From NCBI GenBank assembly GCA_002362385.1, contig DEUB01000012.1, forward strand, positions 22,600-86,599: DNA of 64,000 nt, given 5' to 3'. Position 1 is the first letter of the stretch; each line of letters starts with the position of its first letter. This document shows, piece by piece, positions 15,631 to 23,974 of this stretch. The translations under genes were made by a program, and so were the position numbers. The stretch is from Lachnospiraceae bacterium UBA3273 (GTDB lineage: Bacteria > Bacillota > Clostridia > Lachnospirales > Lachnospiraceae). The notes under the pieces were generated by a model. The model made no database searches. It worked only from the letters and a program-made list of their open reading frames with translations, and was not told where the DNA came from.

Positions 15631-16859
15631 CCGTTTTAAAATTTGAAATGAAAAAGATGCTGCGAAGCAAAACATCCATGGCCGCCATCGGATTTTTAAT
15701 CCTTTTAACGGCAGGGCTGTGCATCGGTTATATATTGGGCGGCTATTATGTACAGGAGGATGGAAGTAAGATATCCGGGATCAAAGCGGCGGCCAGGATG
15801 CGGGAAGCAAGAGAACCTTGGAAGGGAATGATAACGGAGAAGGTCGTTGCAAAGGTCATAGAAGAAAACAAAAGGCTTTGCACTGACCCGGCTTACAGGG
15901 GAAAGGACGGATGGCTTACCGAAGAAGGTTATTCCAGACAGCAGGGATTTTATGATCTGAGGAGTCTGATCAACGATACTTACAGAGAAAGCTTTTCTGA
16001 TTATGATTATTTTACCTGCGACCGCTTAAGCCCCGATGATGCGGCTGGCTTTTATGGCAGGAAGGAGGCCGTGTTTGACGAATGGCTGGGCAGGGAGGAA
16101 GTAGCCCAGAACTTTTCAGAAGAAAAAAGGGCCTATATCAGGGAACATGCCCTGAATGTGGAAACGCCTTATTATTACGAATACTATGACGGTTGGAAAA
16201 AGGTAAAGGAAATGAATTTGACGCTGGTATTTGGTGCGGTCATCGTTGTCTGTATCGTACTGGCGGGTAATTTTTCCGCAGAATGCCAGACGAAGGCGGA
16301 TGCTATTTATTTTTCCACCCGTCTGGGAAAGAAGACGGGAAATAAAATGAAGATCGCAGCCGGATTTATTCTTGCCACGGTCATCTATTGGGGAGCCATG
16401 CTTTCGGGAAGCGGCGTATTGTTTTTGGCATACGGGACGTCGGGAGGAAAGGTTCCCGTTCAGCTGGAATTTTTTAAAGGGCTGTATTCCCTTACGCAGG
16501 CGCAGGCGTGGTTTCTGGTCCTTTTACTGGGTTATATAGGCTGCATGTCCATGGGCGGGCTTACCATGCTGATGTCCTCTAAGTTCAGGTCCTCTTTTGC
16601 GGCAATCATTTTATCCTTCCTGATCATTATGGTCCCTGCTATTGCATCACAGTCCGTTTACAGCAGCCTTTGGAAGGATGTGCTGTCTCTTTTTCCCCAC
16701 GGCGCCATTATGGGATATGACTATCTGACAACCTATGTGCTGTATCAGGTTGGGAGCAGGGTGTATTCGCCTTTTGAAGTATTAATGCCCCTGCATATGC
16801 TGGTTACTCTTGTGACCATTCCCTTTACCTATTGCTGTTTTCAGAAATATAAGGCATAA
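15627..16859 (+). CDS. ABC-2 type permease
   Basis: A 410-residue membrane protein: one N-terminal helix (about 18-38), a long extracytoplasmic loop (about 40-195) rich in aromatic and charged residues, then five helices (about 198-400). This 1+5 layout is typical of ABC-2 permeases of the NatB/bacitracin-export kind. Partner of the ATPase encoded upstream; substrate unknown. Followed by a strong terminator, ending the operon that starts with the sigma factor. Confidence 0.88.
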   Translation: MTVLKFEMKKMLRSKTSMAAIGFLILLTAGLCIGYILGGYYVQEDGSKISGIKAAARMREAREPWKGMITEKVVAKVIEENKRLCTDPAYRGKDGWLTEEGYSRQQGFYDLRSLINDTYRESFSDYDYFTCDRLSPDDAAGFYGRKEAVFDEWLGREEVAQNFSEEKRAYIREHALNVETPYYYEYYDGWKKVKEMNLTLVFGAVIVVCIVLAGNFSAECQTKADAIYFSTRLGKKTGNKMKIAAGFILATVIYWGAMLSGSGVLFLAYGTSGGKVPVQLEFFKGLYSLTQAQAWFLVLLLGYIGCMSMGGLTMLMSSKFRSSFAAIILSFLIIMVPAIASQSVYSSLWKDVLSLFPHGAIMGYDYLTTYVLYQVGSRVYSPFEVLMPLHMLVTLVTIPFTYCCFQKYKA

Positions 16860-16871
16860 AGAAAAGCTGAT

Positions 16872-16916
16872 GCGCTCCTGTTTTGTCTCCGGCGGATGAA
16901 ACAGGAGTGCTTTTTT
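16872..16916 (+). terminator. Terminator of the ECF sigma/ABC operon
   Basis: GCGCTCCTGTTT (16872-16883) pairs with AAACAGGAGTGC (16899-16910), followed by TTTTTT. Confidence 0.92.
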
Positions 16917-17026
16917 GCGGATATTTAGGTAAGCGGCATAATTTTAAAATTTACATACATGCGGCGGGTGTGTTATTCTGTGTGCAGAGAGCAATTATGT
17001 TGTATTGACTTGAGAGGAAAAGACCT

Positions 17027-17857
17027 ATGATACAAGACATCGATCCCAAACATTTTTACAATCAATTTCAGAAGGCAGCCATAGAAAACTCCGATTATAT
17101 CATCAGTTTTCACAACAATATGATTTTCGCCAAAGAAGCGGGACAGGATTTGGATTTTATCCGTTATGAAGATTTTTTGAACCGGAAGAGAGAATTTCAC
17201 TTTACATATCTCTTTACTATTGACAGGCAGAAATATTTCCTGCTGAAGGAAGATGTGGAACTGAAAGTCCCGGGCTTTGCTTATTGCAAAATGTTTGATA
17301 TAAGAAGGCGCTTTCCCAAAGACCGGGTAATGGCGGCTTCTACCGCATGGCATCTGTATGTATGGTACAGGGACAACCGGTTCTGCGGGCGGTGCGGGAA
17401 GGAAACGGAAGAAGACGAAAAAGAGAGGATGCTAAAATGTCCGGTCTGCGGCAATATGATCTTCCCCAAGGTAGCGCCTGCGGTTATTGTGGGAGTAACT
17501 GACGGGGACGGGATCCTTATGACAAAATACGCCAACAGGGAATATAAGCGTTATGCCCTGATTGCAGGCTTTACCGAAATCGGAGAGACTGTGGAGGAAA
17601 CGGTCAGACGGGAGGTCTTGGAAGAGGTAGGGCTTCATGTAAAAAACATCCGTTATTATAAATCCCAGCCATGGGGCTTTGATCTGAATTTACTGTTGGG
17701 ATTTTTCTGTGAACTGGATGATACCACCCCTATTCATATGGATGAGGGAGAGCTTTCTTTAGCGGAATGGGTAAAGAGAGAAGACATTCCCGATTACGGG
17801 GAGGATTTAAGCCTGACCCATGAGATGATGCAGAGGTTTAAAAAGGGCGAGTATTGA
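17027..17857 (+). CDS. nudC: NADH pyrophosphatase / NAD-RNA decapping Nudix hydrolase
   Basis: A 276-residue enzyme that hydrolyses NAD(H) to NMN(H) and AMP and, in the family, removes NAD caps from RNA. It has a zinc ribbon with C120, C123, C138 and C141, a complete Nudix box from G181 to L203 (GX5EX7REUXEEXGU satisfied), and the NudC-specific SQPWGFD at 213-219 (usually SQPWPFP). Length is normal (257 in E. coli). Monocistronic, with its own terminator downstream. Confidence 0.95.
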   Translation: MIQDIDPKHFYNQFQKAAIENSDYIISFHNNMIFAKEAGQDLDFIRYEDFLNRKREFHFTYLFTIDRQKYFLLKEDVELKVPGFAYCKMFDIRRRFPKDRVMAASTAWHLYVWYRDNRFCGRCGKETEEDEKERMLKCPVCGNMIFPKVAPAVIVGVTDGDGILMTKYANREYKRYALIAGFTEIGETVEETVRREVLEEVGLHVKNIRYYKSQPWGFDLNLLLGFFCELDDTTPIHMDEGELSLAEWVKREDIPDYGEDLSLTHEMMQRFKKGEY

Positions 17858-17882
17858 CGTATGCCACAGAAGGAGTAATAGA

Positions 17883-17924
17883 GCTGCTGCCGGAAGAAAT
17901 TTATTTCTGACAGCAGCCTTTTTT
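17883..17924 (+). terminator. Terminator after nudC
   Basis: GCTGCTG (17883-17889) pairs with CAGCAGC (17911-17917), with an inner AGAAA/TTTCT pairing, followed by TTTTTT. Confidence 0.88.
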
Positions 17925-17988
17925 ATTATGAATAAATAACGCATGTTTTGAGTTGAACCAGGACAAAACCGTTTTTTAAACTGATCTC

Positions 17989-18657
17989 CTACAACGCTTT
18001 ATGTTCCATGATCTTTACTGAGATCTTGTAGGAAATTCCAAGGGCAGCCAGTACAAGGAGTATAAATCCGGGAATAGCCAATGCCGTATTGGATGAAAGC
18101 AGAAGATCCAGGAATTTTATGATGTCGGCTTCATGAATGTTGAAATGTTCCAGTATCTTGCTGCCGATAATGATGGCGACAAAAATAACGCCGAATACGA
18201 TAAAAAGAGCAATCCTTCCGTTATCCCCGCCGAATTTCAGCTGTATTGGGAGCATAAGGGCGACTATGAATAACAATGTGAGGTAAATGCCAAGGGCTGC
18301 GGGTATCATGTCCGGCTCAATGAGGTTTACATTTTTGACTGCGCCGACGACCATGCAGACGGCTGTGGAAAAGACCAGTCCTATCATCCCGCAGATCAGG
18401 CTGAAAACGTATTTTTCCCGCACATAGGTCTTTCTGCTGATGGGAAGAGTAAATAAAAAGCTGATGCTGTGGTCCATTTCGTCATAGCTGATAGAAGTCA
18501 GTACAAACATAAAAAAGATGATGGTCACATAACTGATGACGAAGGAGGCAGAACCTGTGGAGGAGCTTGTGATAAAGATGGAAACCACGCATATAATTAC
18601 AAGCATTCTGATGTTTAACAAACTTAATTGGAAGTCCTTGATCAATAATCCCTTCAT
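17989..18657 (-). CDS. ABC-2 type permease (YtrA-regulated operon)
   Basis: A 222-residue protein with six hydrophobic segments, starting MKGLLIKDFQLSLLNIRMLVIICVV. The conserved segment YDEMDHSISFLFTLPISRKTYVREKY is typical of small ABC-2 permeases paired with a YtrA-type regulator (ABC2_membrane_5 group). Last gene of a three-gene minus-strand operon, overlapping the ATPase by four bases. Substrate unknown; related systems respond to cell-wall antibiotics. Confidence 0.88.
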   Translation of the reverse strand: MKGLLIKDFQLSLLNIRMLVIICVVSIFITSSSTGSASFVISYVTIIFFMFVLTSISYDEMDHSISFLFTLPISRKTYVREKYVFSLICGMIGLVFSTAVCMVVGAVKNVNLIEPDMIPAALGIYLTLLFIVALMLPIQLKFGGDNGRIALFIVFGVIFVAIIIGSKILEHFNIHEADIIKFLDLLLSSNTALAIPGFILLVLAALGISYKISVKIMEHKAL

Positions 18658-19505
18658 AACGTTTCTCCTTTCACTTTTAACATGATGATGTCGTCGATGC
18701 TGCCTTTTTCCACGATGATGTCCGGATAGTTTTCCAGATAAAACTGTTTTTGGGCGGTCAGGCAGCGGTAGCCGTAGCTTTCCTTTAAAACGCTTATAAT
18801 ATATTTTTTGTCCAGTTTTTCATATTGTTTTTCGTCCACTTTTAAGGAGGCGTAATCCGATAAAAGCACATCCGTATCCTCGTGGAGGATGACTTTTCCG
18901 TCGCAGATAAAGTAAATATCATCGCAAAGCCCTTCCAGATCCGTGGAAATGTGGGAACTGATCAGGATGGCATGGCTTTCGTCTTCCATATAATCACGGA
19001 GCATATTCAGAACCTCGTCTCTTGCCACGACATCCAGGCCTGCGGTAGGCTCATCCAGGATCAGAAGCTTTGCGTCATGGCTCAATGCCACCAGTACTTT
19101 CAGCTTTGCACTCATTCCTGTGGAAAATTCCTTGATCTGTTTATCTAAGGGGAGACCGAAACGGTTACAGCGTTCCGTAAAGTCCTTCTTGTCAAATTTG
19201 TCATACATGGCGCTCATAACGGGAATGATCTTGCCAATCGTAAGATAACCGGAAAAGCCGCTGTCTGCAAGAACGATGGAAATATCCTGCTTATCCCTGT
19301 TTGTTAAAGAGGTATGGGGCTTGCCGAATACGTTTATCTCCCCGCCGTCAATGTGAATAAGGTCCAGAATGGACTTAAAGGTGGTGCTTTTGCCTGCTCC
19401 GTTCTGCCCGATCAGGCCGGTAACGCATCCCGCATCTAAGGACAGGGAGCAGTCCAGTTTGAAGTTATCATATTGTTTTAAAACATTTTTCATTTCTAAA
19501 ATCAT
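18654..19505 (-). CDS. ABC transporter ATP-binding protein (YtrA-regulated)
   Basis: A 283-residue ATPase with Walker A GQNGAGKST (about 33-41), degenerate signature FSTGMSAKLK, Walker B LLILDEPTAGLD and SSHISTD switch. The signature STGM in place of SGGQ is usual in this subgroup. Middle gene of the GntR-ATPase-permease operon, with four-base overlaps at both ends. Confidence 0.93.
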   Translation of the reverse strand: MILEMKNVLKQYDNFKLDCSLSLDAGCVTGLIGQNGAGKSTTFKSILDLIHIDGGEINVFGKPHTSLTNRDKQDISIVLADSGFSGYLTIGKIIPVMSAMYDKFDKKDFTERCNRFGLPLDKQIKEFSTGMSAKLKVLVALSHDAKLLILDEPTAGLDVVARDEVLNMLRDYMEDESHAILISSHISTDLEGLCDDIYFICDGKVILHEDTDVLLSDYASLKVDEKQYEKLDKKYIISVLKESYGYRCLTAQKQFYLENYPDIIVEKGSIDDIIMLKVKGETL

Positions 19506-19879
19506 AATGTTTCCTCCAGAATCATATCAAATGTCTCTTTTATTTCCTGATTTGTCATGCCGCAGCTTCTGCCCTTCTGAATGGCCATTTCCAGATCGGC
19601 TTCTACCTGCTTTCGCATCTCTTCCAGGATCAGGTCGCGGTTTGCCGGAGCTACAAAGCTTCCTTTACCGTGCACAGTAATGATAAAGCCCTCTTCCTCC
19701 AGACAGTCATAGGCTTTTTTAGCCGTCAATGCGCTGATCTTTAAATCCTTGGAAAGTGTTCGGACAGAAGGAAGTATTTCCTCTTCTTTTAGTTCGCCTG
19801 TCATAACAGCTCTTTTGATCTGTTCTACGATCTGTTCATATATGGGCTGCATGGACGAGTTGTTGATCATTAATTTCAT
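19502..19879 (-). CDS. GntR-family (YtrA-type) repressor
   Basis: A 125-residue regulator: an N-terminal winged helix (about 8-75: PIYEQIVEQIKRAVMTGELKEEE, LPSVRTLSKDLKISALTAKKAY, GKGSFVA) and a short helical C-terminus, the YtrA layout. Start chosen at 19879 because GGAGGG lies seven bases upstream; an in-frame ATG at 19894 is less likely. It heads the ABC operon and should repress it through the palindrome covering the -35 box at 19921-19937. Confidence 0.92.
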   Translation of the reverse strand: MKLMINNSSMQPIYEQIVEQIKRAVMTGELKEEEILPSVRTLSKDLKISALTAKKAYDCLEEEGFIITVHGKGSFVAPANRDLILEEMRKQVEADLEMAIQKGRSCGMTNQEIKETFDMILEETL

Positions 19880-19903
19880 TTGTATTCCCTCCATCTGATA
19901 AAC

Positions 19904-19937
19904 AGTGTATAACAGTATTAAACAGTTGTCAACTGTT
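19904..19937 (-). promoter_or_regulatory. Promoter and operator of the GntR/ABC operon
   Basis: On the minus strand, TTGACA (plus 19927-19932), 17-bp spacer, TACACT (plus 19904-19909). The -35 box is buried in a perfect 17-bp palindrome, AACAGTTG-T-CAACTGTT (19921-19937). AACAGT also recurs at 19901, 19911 and 19921, that is, every 10 bp. This is the expected geometry for steric autorepression by the YtrA-type regulator. Confidence 0.82.
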
Positions 19938-19986
19938 TCATAGCAAAAAATATTTTTTGTACAAAATTAATAATAAACAGGGCGTA

Positions 19987-20043
19987 TAGGAAAGTATTTC
20001 CTACCCCTTATCTATTGTCAAAAATGAAAAAAGAAAATAAAAT
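19987..20043 (+). promoter_or_regulatory. Promoter of the exosortase locus with upstream palindrome
   Basis: TTGTCA (20015-20020), 17-bp spacer, TAAAAT (20038-20043) reads toward the exosortase locus. Just upstream is a perfect palindrome, TAGGAAA-GTA-TTTCCTA (19987-20003), and a TAGGAAA half-site recurs near 20049. A regulator binding here is inferred. Confidence 0.6.
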
Positions 20044-20095
20044 AAGAGTAGGAAACAAAAAGCAGGAAGAACGGTAAATCCGGGAAGAATCATCT

Positions 20096-20557
20096 ATGTT
20101 TCAATATTACAGATATAAATATTATTTTAATGCAGGGCACAGCTTTTACAATGACAGGGAAAATGCCCATACCCATACCTTTACTGTGGGCCTGTATATC
20201 GGAGGCGTTGAAAAGGGAAGGGACATTCCCTTCTTTGAGATAGATGCCATAGCAAAGGCATACTTTACAAACTTTAAAGGGGTATACTTAAACGATATGC
20301 CGGAATTTGCCGGGAAGGAGCCCAATATAGAAAATATGGGAGATGTTTTTTATGAGGCTTTGCGGGTGCGGCTTGAAGAAGCGGGGCTTTCTTTGTACCA
20401 GCTGGATATCTCAGAGAATCCCCTGTGCGTCTATCAAATTTCTGACAGGATCCTTTTACCCACATCCAGTATGGATGAGAGTGGAAGGAATTTTAAACAG
20501 ATATTGGGACGAAAGAAGCAGTTGACCGCTTTAAAGCGAGGAGATGAAGAAATATGA
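20096..20557 (+). CDS. 6-pyruvoyl-tetrahydropterin-synthase-like protein (XrtG-associated)
   Basis: A 153-residue protein of the PTPS/QueD fold. Zinc ligands are conserved: H15 in FNAGHSF and the HTH pair in the AHTHTF motif (residues about 25-27). The catalytic Cys that normally precedes the HGH motif is absent (sequence NDRENAHTH), so it may not be a working QueD or PTPS enzyme. PTPS-related proteins are known to accompany exosortase G in Firmicutes. First gene of the locus; overlaps the next gene by four bases. A second paralogue lies at 25917. Confidence 0.8.
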   Translation: MFQYYRYKYYFNAGHSFYNDRENAHTHTFTVGLYIGGVEKGRDIPFFEIDAIAKAYFTNFKGVYLNDMPEFAGKEPNIENMGDVFYEALRVRLEEAGLSLYQLDISENPLCVYQISDRILLPTSSMDESGRNFKQILGRKKQLTALKRGDEEI

Positions 20558-21804
20558 AAGGAAATTTTGCCATAAAGAGAAAACTGGCTGTACTGGCAGC
20601 TTTTATATTGATCTTTACAAGCCATACCGCCAATGTATTTGCAGATACCATAAGGACGCCGGATGGGGAAACGTTAGAGGTTACTACGGACGGCACTTTT
20701 ATCTATATGGATTACGAAGGTCCCTGGTCTAACTATCTGGGAACCCAGATCGGCGTGGGAGTGAACGGGGCTCCGGCAAACGGAGCCATGTCGGGGATTG
20801 TCCTGAATACGGGAAACGGCGGCGAGGACGGAAGCTTTCAGGTCTATAATGCCTGGGGGCAGCCTATTAACGGGGCGGAAGGCCGGATACAAAACCTGAA
20901 TCCCAACCCGGAATACGGCTATGAGGTAATGAAGTGGTCGGTCACGATCCCGGTAAGCGCCTATGGCGGAACAGGGATTTCCGAATTATCCTTTGAATGG
21001 AAGGGACAAAAAACGGGAGTTATTTTAAATCATGAGAATCCCGGTTCGGATACGGATTCCGGAAAAGAGGATCCGGACGGTCAGAATAAAGACGGAGAGG
21101 ACGGGTCCATTGAGGGTAAAGAGGACGGATCCGGAGCGGGCGGCGATATGAATGAGGAAATTACGGGTACGCCCATGACTCCTCCGGTCGTGACGGCAGG
21201 ACTTGCCATAGACGGATATTATGCCGACTGGTCGGGATATCCCCAAACGGAGATTACTTATCTTGGCAATAATACAAAGGCAGTCCATATCGGACAGATG
21301 GCGGTTGACGGGGACAGATTATATGCCCACTTTGCCATGAACGATCTGTATACGTCCCAGATGAGGATCCAGATCTGGAATCTCCAGATCAACGGAAATA
21401 CTTATCCTCTGCAGATACTTCCGGTAACGGGCAGCGGGGATATTGACTGGCAGAATTCCGAGACAAAATGGGGAGAGGGCACCCATAATAATTTTGATGT
21501 GTTTGTAGGGTATTACCCTTCCTGTGAAGGAAATGTAGCATTTACTGTTTACGATGAAGCCCATACGATGGAAGGTAAGGGCGATGAGATTGAATTTTCC
21601 ATCAGTCTGGACAGATTGGCAGAGATCACTGGGGTACCGGTAGACCAGATGTCTACGATCAGGCTGAGTAATCCCAATATCGGTGCGGAAGGCGTTGAAA
21701 TTTCCGGAACGCCTACGGGTCCCTGGCTTGGCGCCCTGGCTGCTTTGCTGATCGCATCGGTGTATCTGGCAAAAAGGAGAAAGGAAGAAAAAGGCTTATC
21801 ATGA
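20554..21804 (+). CDS. Secreted protein with Firmicu-CTERM-like sorting tail (XrtG substrate)
   Basis: A 416-residue protein. Signal peptide about 1-31 (cleavage after VFA), an N-terminal domain (about 32-150), a Gly/Asp/Glu-rich low-complexity linker (about 155-205) and a second domain (about 210-380). The C-terminus has the tripartite sorting form: GTPTGPWLGALAALL, a hydrophobic helix, then KRRKEEK. That matches the Firmicu-CTERM type processed by exosortase G, and the XrtG gene begins in its stop codon (ATGA). Likely a surface protein whose tail is cut by XrtG. Substrate status is inferred from tail and context. Confidence 0.85.
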   Translation: MKGNFAIKRKLAVLAAFILIFTSHTANVFADTIRTPDGETLEVTTDGTFIYMDYEGPWSNYLGTQIGVGVNGAPANGAMSGIVLNTGNGGEDGSFQVYNAWGQPINGAEGRIQNLNPNPEYGYEVMKWSVTIPVSAYGGTGISELSFEWKGQKTGVILNHENPGSDTDSGKEDPDGQNKDGEDGSIEGKEDGSGAGGDMNEEITGTPMTPPVVTAGLAIDGYYADWSGYPQTEITYLGNNTKAVHIGQMAVDGDRLYAHFAMNDLYTSQMRIQIWNLQINGNTYPLQILPVTGSGDIDWQNSETKWGEGTHNNFDVFVGYYPSCEGNVAFTVYDEAHTMEGKGDEIEFSISLDRLAEITGVPVDQMSTIRLSNPNIGAEGVEISGTPTGPWLGALAALLIASVYLAKRRKEEKGLS

Positions 21805-22394
21805 ACTGGTTTAGTATAGTTGTTTTTATCCTTTGGATATACTTGCTGACAGTGTTAAAAAGGGGTAAGCTTGATTTCTGGTATTTCATAGCCGGCAGTG
21901 TGGGGCTGTTTATCTTTTCCGTTATCTGGATAGAGCCTGTGGCCGTCGGACCCATCCAGAAGGCTGTTGCGGCCGCCGCCGGCATTCCGGGGCGGCTGAC
22001 CGGGATATATGAATCATATTTTCAAAAGGGTATTATTTTCATTTCTACGGGGGGCATGAGCCTGTCGCTTTATATCGACTTTGAATGCTCGGGAATTATC
22101 GAAACCCTGGCATTCTTTGCATTGCTATGGTTTTTTCCTGTGTATCGGTTGTATGAGAAGGTTGTTGTCAGCATTGCGGGGGGCTTACTGATCTTTGCCT
22201 CCAACGTTTTACGCATTTTTGTAATCTGCCTTGTGGTCTACTTCTTTGGGGGAGATATGTATTTTCTTGCCCATACGATCATTGGCAGGCTGGTGTTTTA
22301 TGCATGTACCATAACCCTGTATTTTTACGTATTTACCAAGTCGCAGATCATCAGACAGAAAGTGGGAGGGCTGCGGTATGAAATTCATAAGTGA
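21801..22394 (+). CDS. xrtG: Exosortase family protein XrtG
   Basis: A 197-residue integral membrane transpeptidase-like protein with about six helices. The exosortase catalytic set is visible: C96 (in DFECSGI), R138 (in SNVLRIF) and H158 or R163 (in AHTIIGR). It is the size of the short Gram-positive XrtG. It should cleave the C-terminal sorting tail of the protein encoded upstream and possibly transfer it to a carrier. It overlaps its neighbours by 4 and 17 bases, so all three genes are translationally coupled. Confidence 0.92.
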   Translation: MNWFSIVVFILWIYLLTVLKRGKLDFWYFIAGSVGLFIFSVIWIEPVAVGPIQKAVAAAAGIPGRLTGIYESYFQKGIIFISTGGMSLSLYIDFECSGIIETLAFFALLWFFPVYRLYEKVVVSIAGGLLIFASNVLRIFVICLVVYFFGGDMYFLAHTIIGRLVFYACTITLYFYVFTKSQIIRQKVGGLRYEIHK

Positions 22395-23787
22395 TTTTTT
22401 CAGAAGTTCTATTTTCTTCTGGGCGGCGTGGGTCATTATCCCCATTTTGATGGAAGTGCTCCCCACCGTTGCTGATTTTTTTATCCTTTTAAAGAAAAGG
22501 ATCTTTCATAAGAAGGAAGAAGAACAGGATTTCTTTCCGGAGATCACTTTGATCGTTCCGGTATATAATTCGGCGGACAGCTTATACCGCTGCATAGAAT
22601 CCATCCACAATTCGGATTATGATAATGAATTGATCTATATTCTCTTAGTGAATAATATGAGTACGGATAACAGTTTTGAAGTGTTCTGCCAGTGCCAGAA
22701 AGATTTTCCGGGGCTGACCATCAACTGGGTAAATTCCAGGCAGGGAAAATCCAAAGCGCTGAATCTGGGGCTGTTTAACAGCTACGGCAAGTATATTATC
22801 CACATTGACAGCGACGGCGTGCTGCATAAGGACGCTCTGCGCAATATGGTCCTTAAATTTGAGCAGGACCCGGGGATCCAGTGCATGACGGGAACCATCA
22901 TGACCAATCCGGAGATGATCGACAAAACAAAGGGATTTTTTAAACGGCAGTTTCGGAAACTGGAATTTTTTGAATACTGTCAGGCTTTCCTGGCAGGAAG
23001 AAATTTTCAGTCGGAATTTAATAATATTTTTACACTGTCGGGGGCGTTTTCGGCCTTCCGTAAATCCTCCATTTTAAAGACACAGCTTTATAATACCGAA
23101 ACAGTGTGCGAGGATACCCACGTAACCTTTCAGATCCGCGATATGAGAAAGGAAAGGGTGGCGCTTTGCAGCGACGCTATTTTCTTTGTGGACCCTATCG
23201 AGGACATGAACAGGCTTTATATCCAGAGACAGAGGTGGCAGCGCGGGGAGCTGGAAGTCATGCATATGTTTAAGAAGGAAAGGATGAGTGCGGTAAAAGG
23301 GTTTTTATCCAGCTTTATCATCCGCCTTGTCATGTTTGACCACACCTTTGCCTTCCCCAGGATGATATGGTATTTTGCCCTGATCTGCCTTGGGTTCATT
23401 AATTACCCTTTCAGCCTTATCATACAGTCGGTTTTTGTTATGTATCTTTTGTATGTATTTTCTTCGGTATTACTGTATTTGTGCATTGTCATGTTTTTAT
23501 GGAAATTCAAAGATCTCAGGAAGTATTATGCAAGAAAATGGTATCTGGTGTTTTTCCTGCCCCTGTACAATTTCCTTATTTTCTGGTTCCGCTTTGCAGG
23601 GATCATCAACTCCATAAAAGGAGCCTCCACTTGGAAAATGAGGAATTTTACGGAAGAAAAAGAAGTGGTAAAAAAAATCGTAAAAAAAGATTTCCTCTGG
23701 TTTACCACCTTGTTAGAGGTTTTGAGAAGGGAAGTTAATGTGCAGGATGGGGAGCAGGCAGAAGCGCTGCAGGATCAGGCGACCTGA
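22378..23787 (+). CDS. XrtG-associated family 2 glycosyltransferase
   Basis: A 469-residue membrane glycosyltransferase. Residues about 55-300 form a GT2 catalytic domain: VPVYNSADSLYRCIESI, VNNMSTDNS, HIDSDGVL (donor/metal site), EDTHV (catalytic acid region) and QRQRWQRGE. One N-terminal and several C-terminal membrane segments resemble processive cellulose/hyaluronan-type synthases. A GT2 of this type consistently accompanies XrtG (TIGR03111 in family knowledge). It may assemble the glycan attached to, or anchoring, the XrtG substrate. Confidence 0.9.
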   Translation: MKFISDFFRSSIFFWAAWVIIPILMEVLPTVADFFILLKKRIFHKKEEEQDFFPEITLIVPVYNSADSLYRCIESIHNSDYDNELIYILLVNNMSTDNSFEVFCQCQKDFPGLTINWVNSRQGKSKALNLGLFNSYGKYIIHIDSDGVLHKDALRNMVLKFEQDPGIQCMTGTIMTNPEMIDKTKGFFKRQFRKLEFFEYCQAFLAGRNFQSEFNNIFTLSGAFSAFRKSSILKTQLYNTETVCEDTHVTFQIRDMRKERVALCSDAIFFVDPIEDMNRLYIQRQRWQRGELEVMHMFKKERMSAVKGFLSSFIIRLVMFDHTFAFPRMIWYFALICLGFINYPFSLIIQSVFVMYLLYVFSSVLLYLCIVMFLWKFKDLRKYYARKWYLVFFLPLYNFLIFWFRFAGIINSIKGASTWKMRNFTEEKEVVKKIVKKDFLWFTTLLEVLRREVNVQDGEQAEALQDQAT

Positions 23788-23868
23788 CAAAAATAGCGGA
23801 AGCATGCGACTTGACAAAAATGGCGGGATCAGGCGGAGTGTAAGACAAGGATTAAAAAAAGGAGAGAA

Positions 23869-23936
23869 GGTTGAAAGAAAATCTTTCAATCTTGAATTGA
23901 GGGTCAAATGAACATGCAAGCATGTTCGTTTGACCC
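23869..23936 (+). repeat. Double-hairpin intergenic element, copy 1
   Basis: First hairpin GGTTGAAAG/CTTTCAATC (23869-23891), then GGGTCAAATGAACATGC (23901-23917) facing GCATGTTCGTTTGACCC (23920-23936), a 17-bp stem with one G-U pair and almost no loop. A variant of the second part recurs at 28864-28899, and a variant of the first follows prfA. Just before it, at about 23779-23827, two imperfect copies of CGAC(C/T)TGACAAAAAT(A/G)GCGG are spaced 29 bp apart. Confidence 0.75.
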
Positions 23937-23974
23937 ATGGAGATAAAAATATAGATAGAAATGGAGACAGTGAT

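Noticed and set aside
20096..20557. Queuosine biosynthesis gene queD
   Set aside because: The catalytic Cys is missing, no queC/queE/queF neighbours exist, and the gene is coupled to an exosortase substrate.
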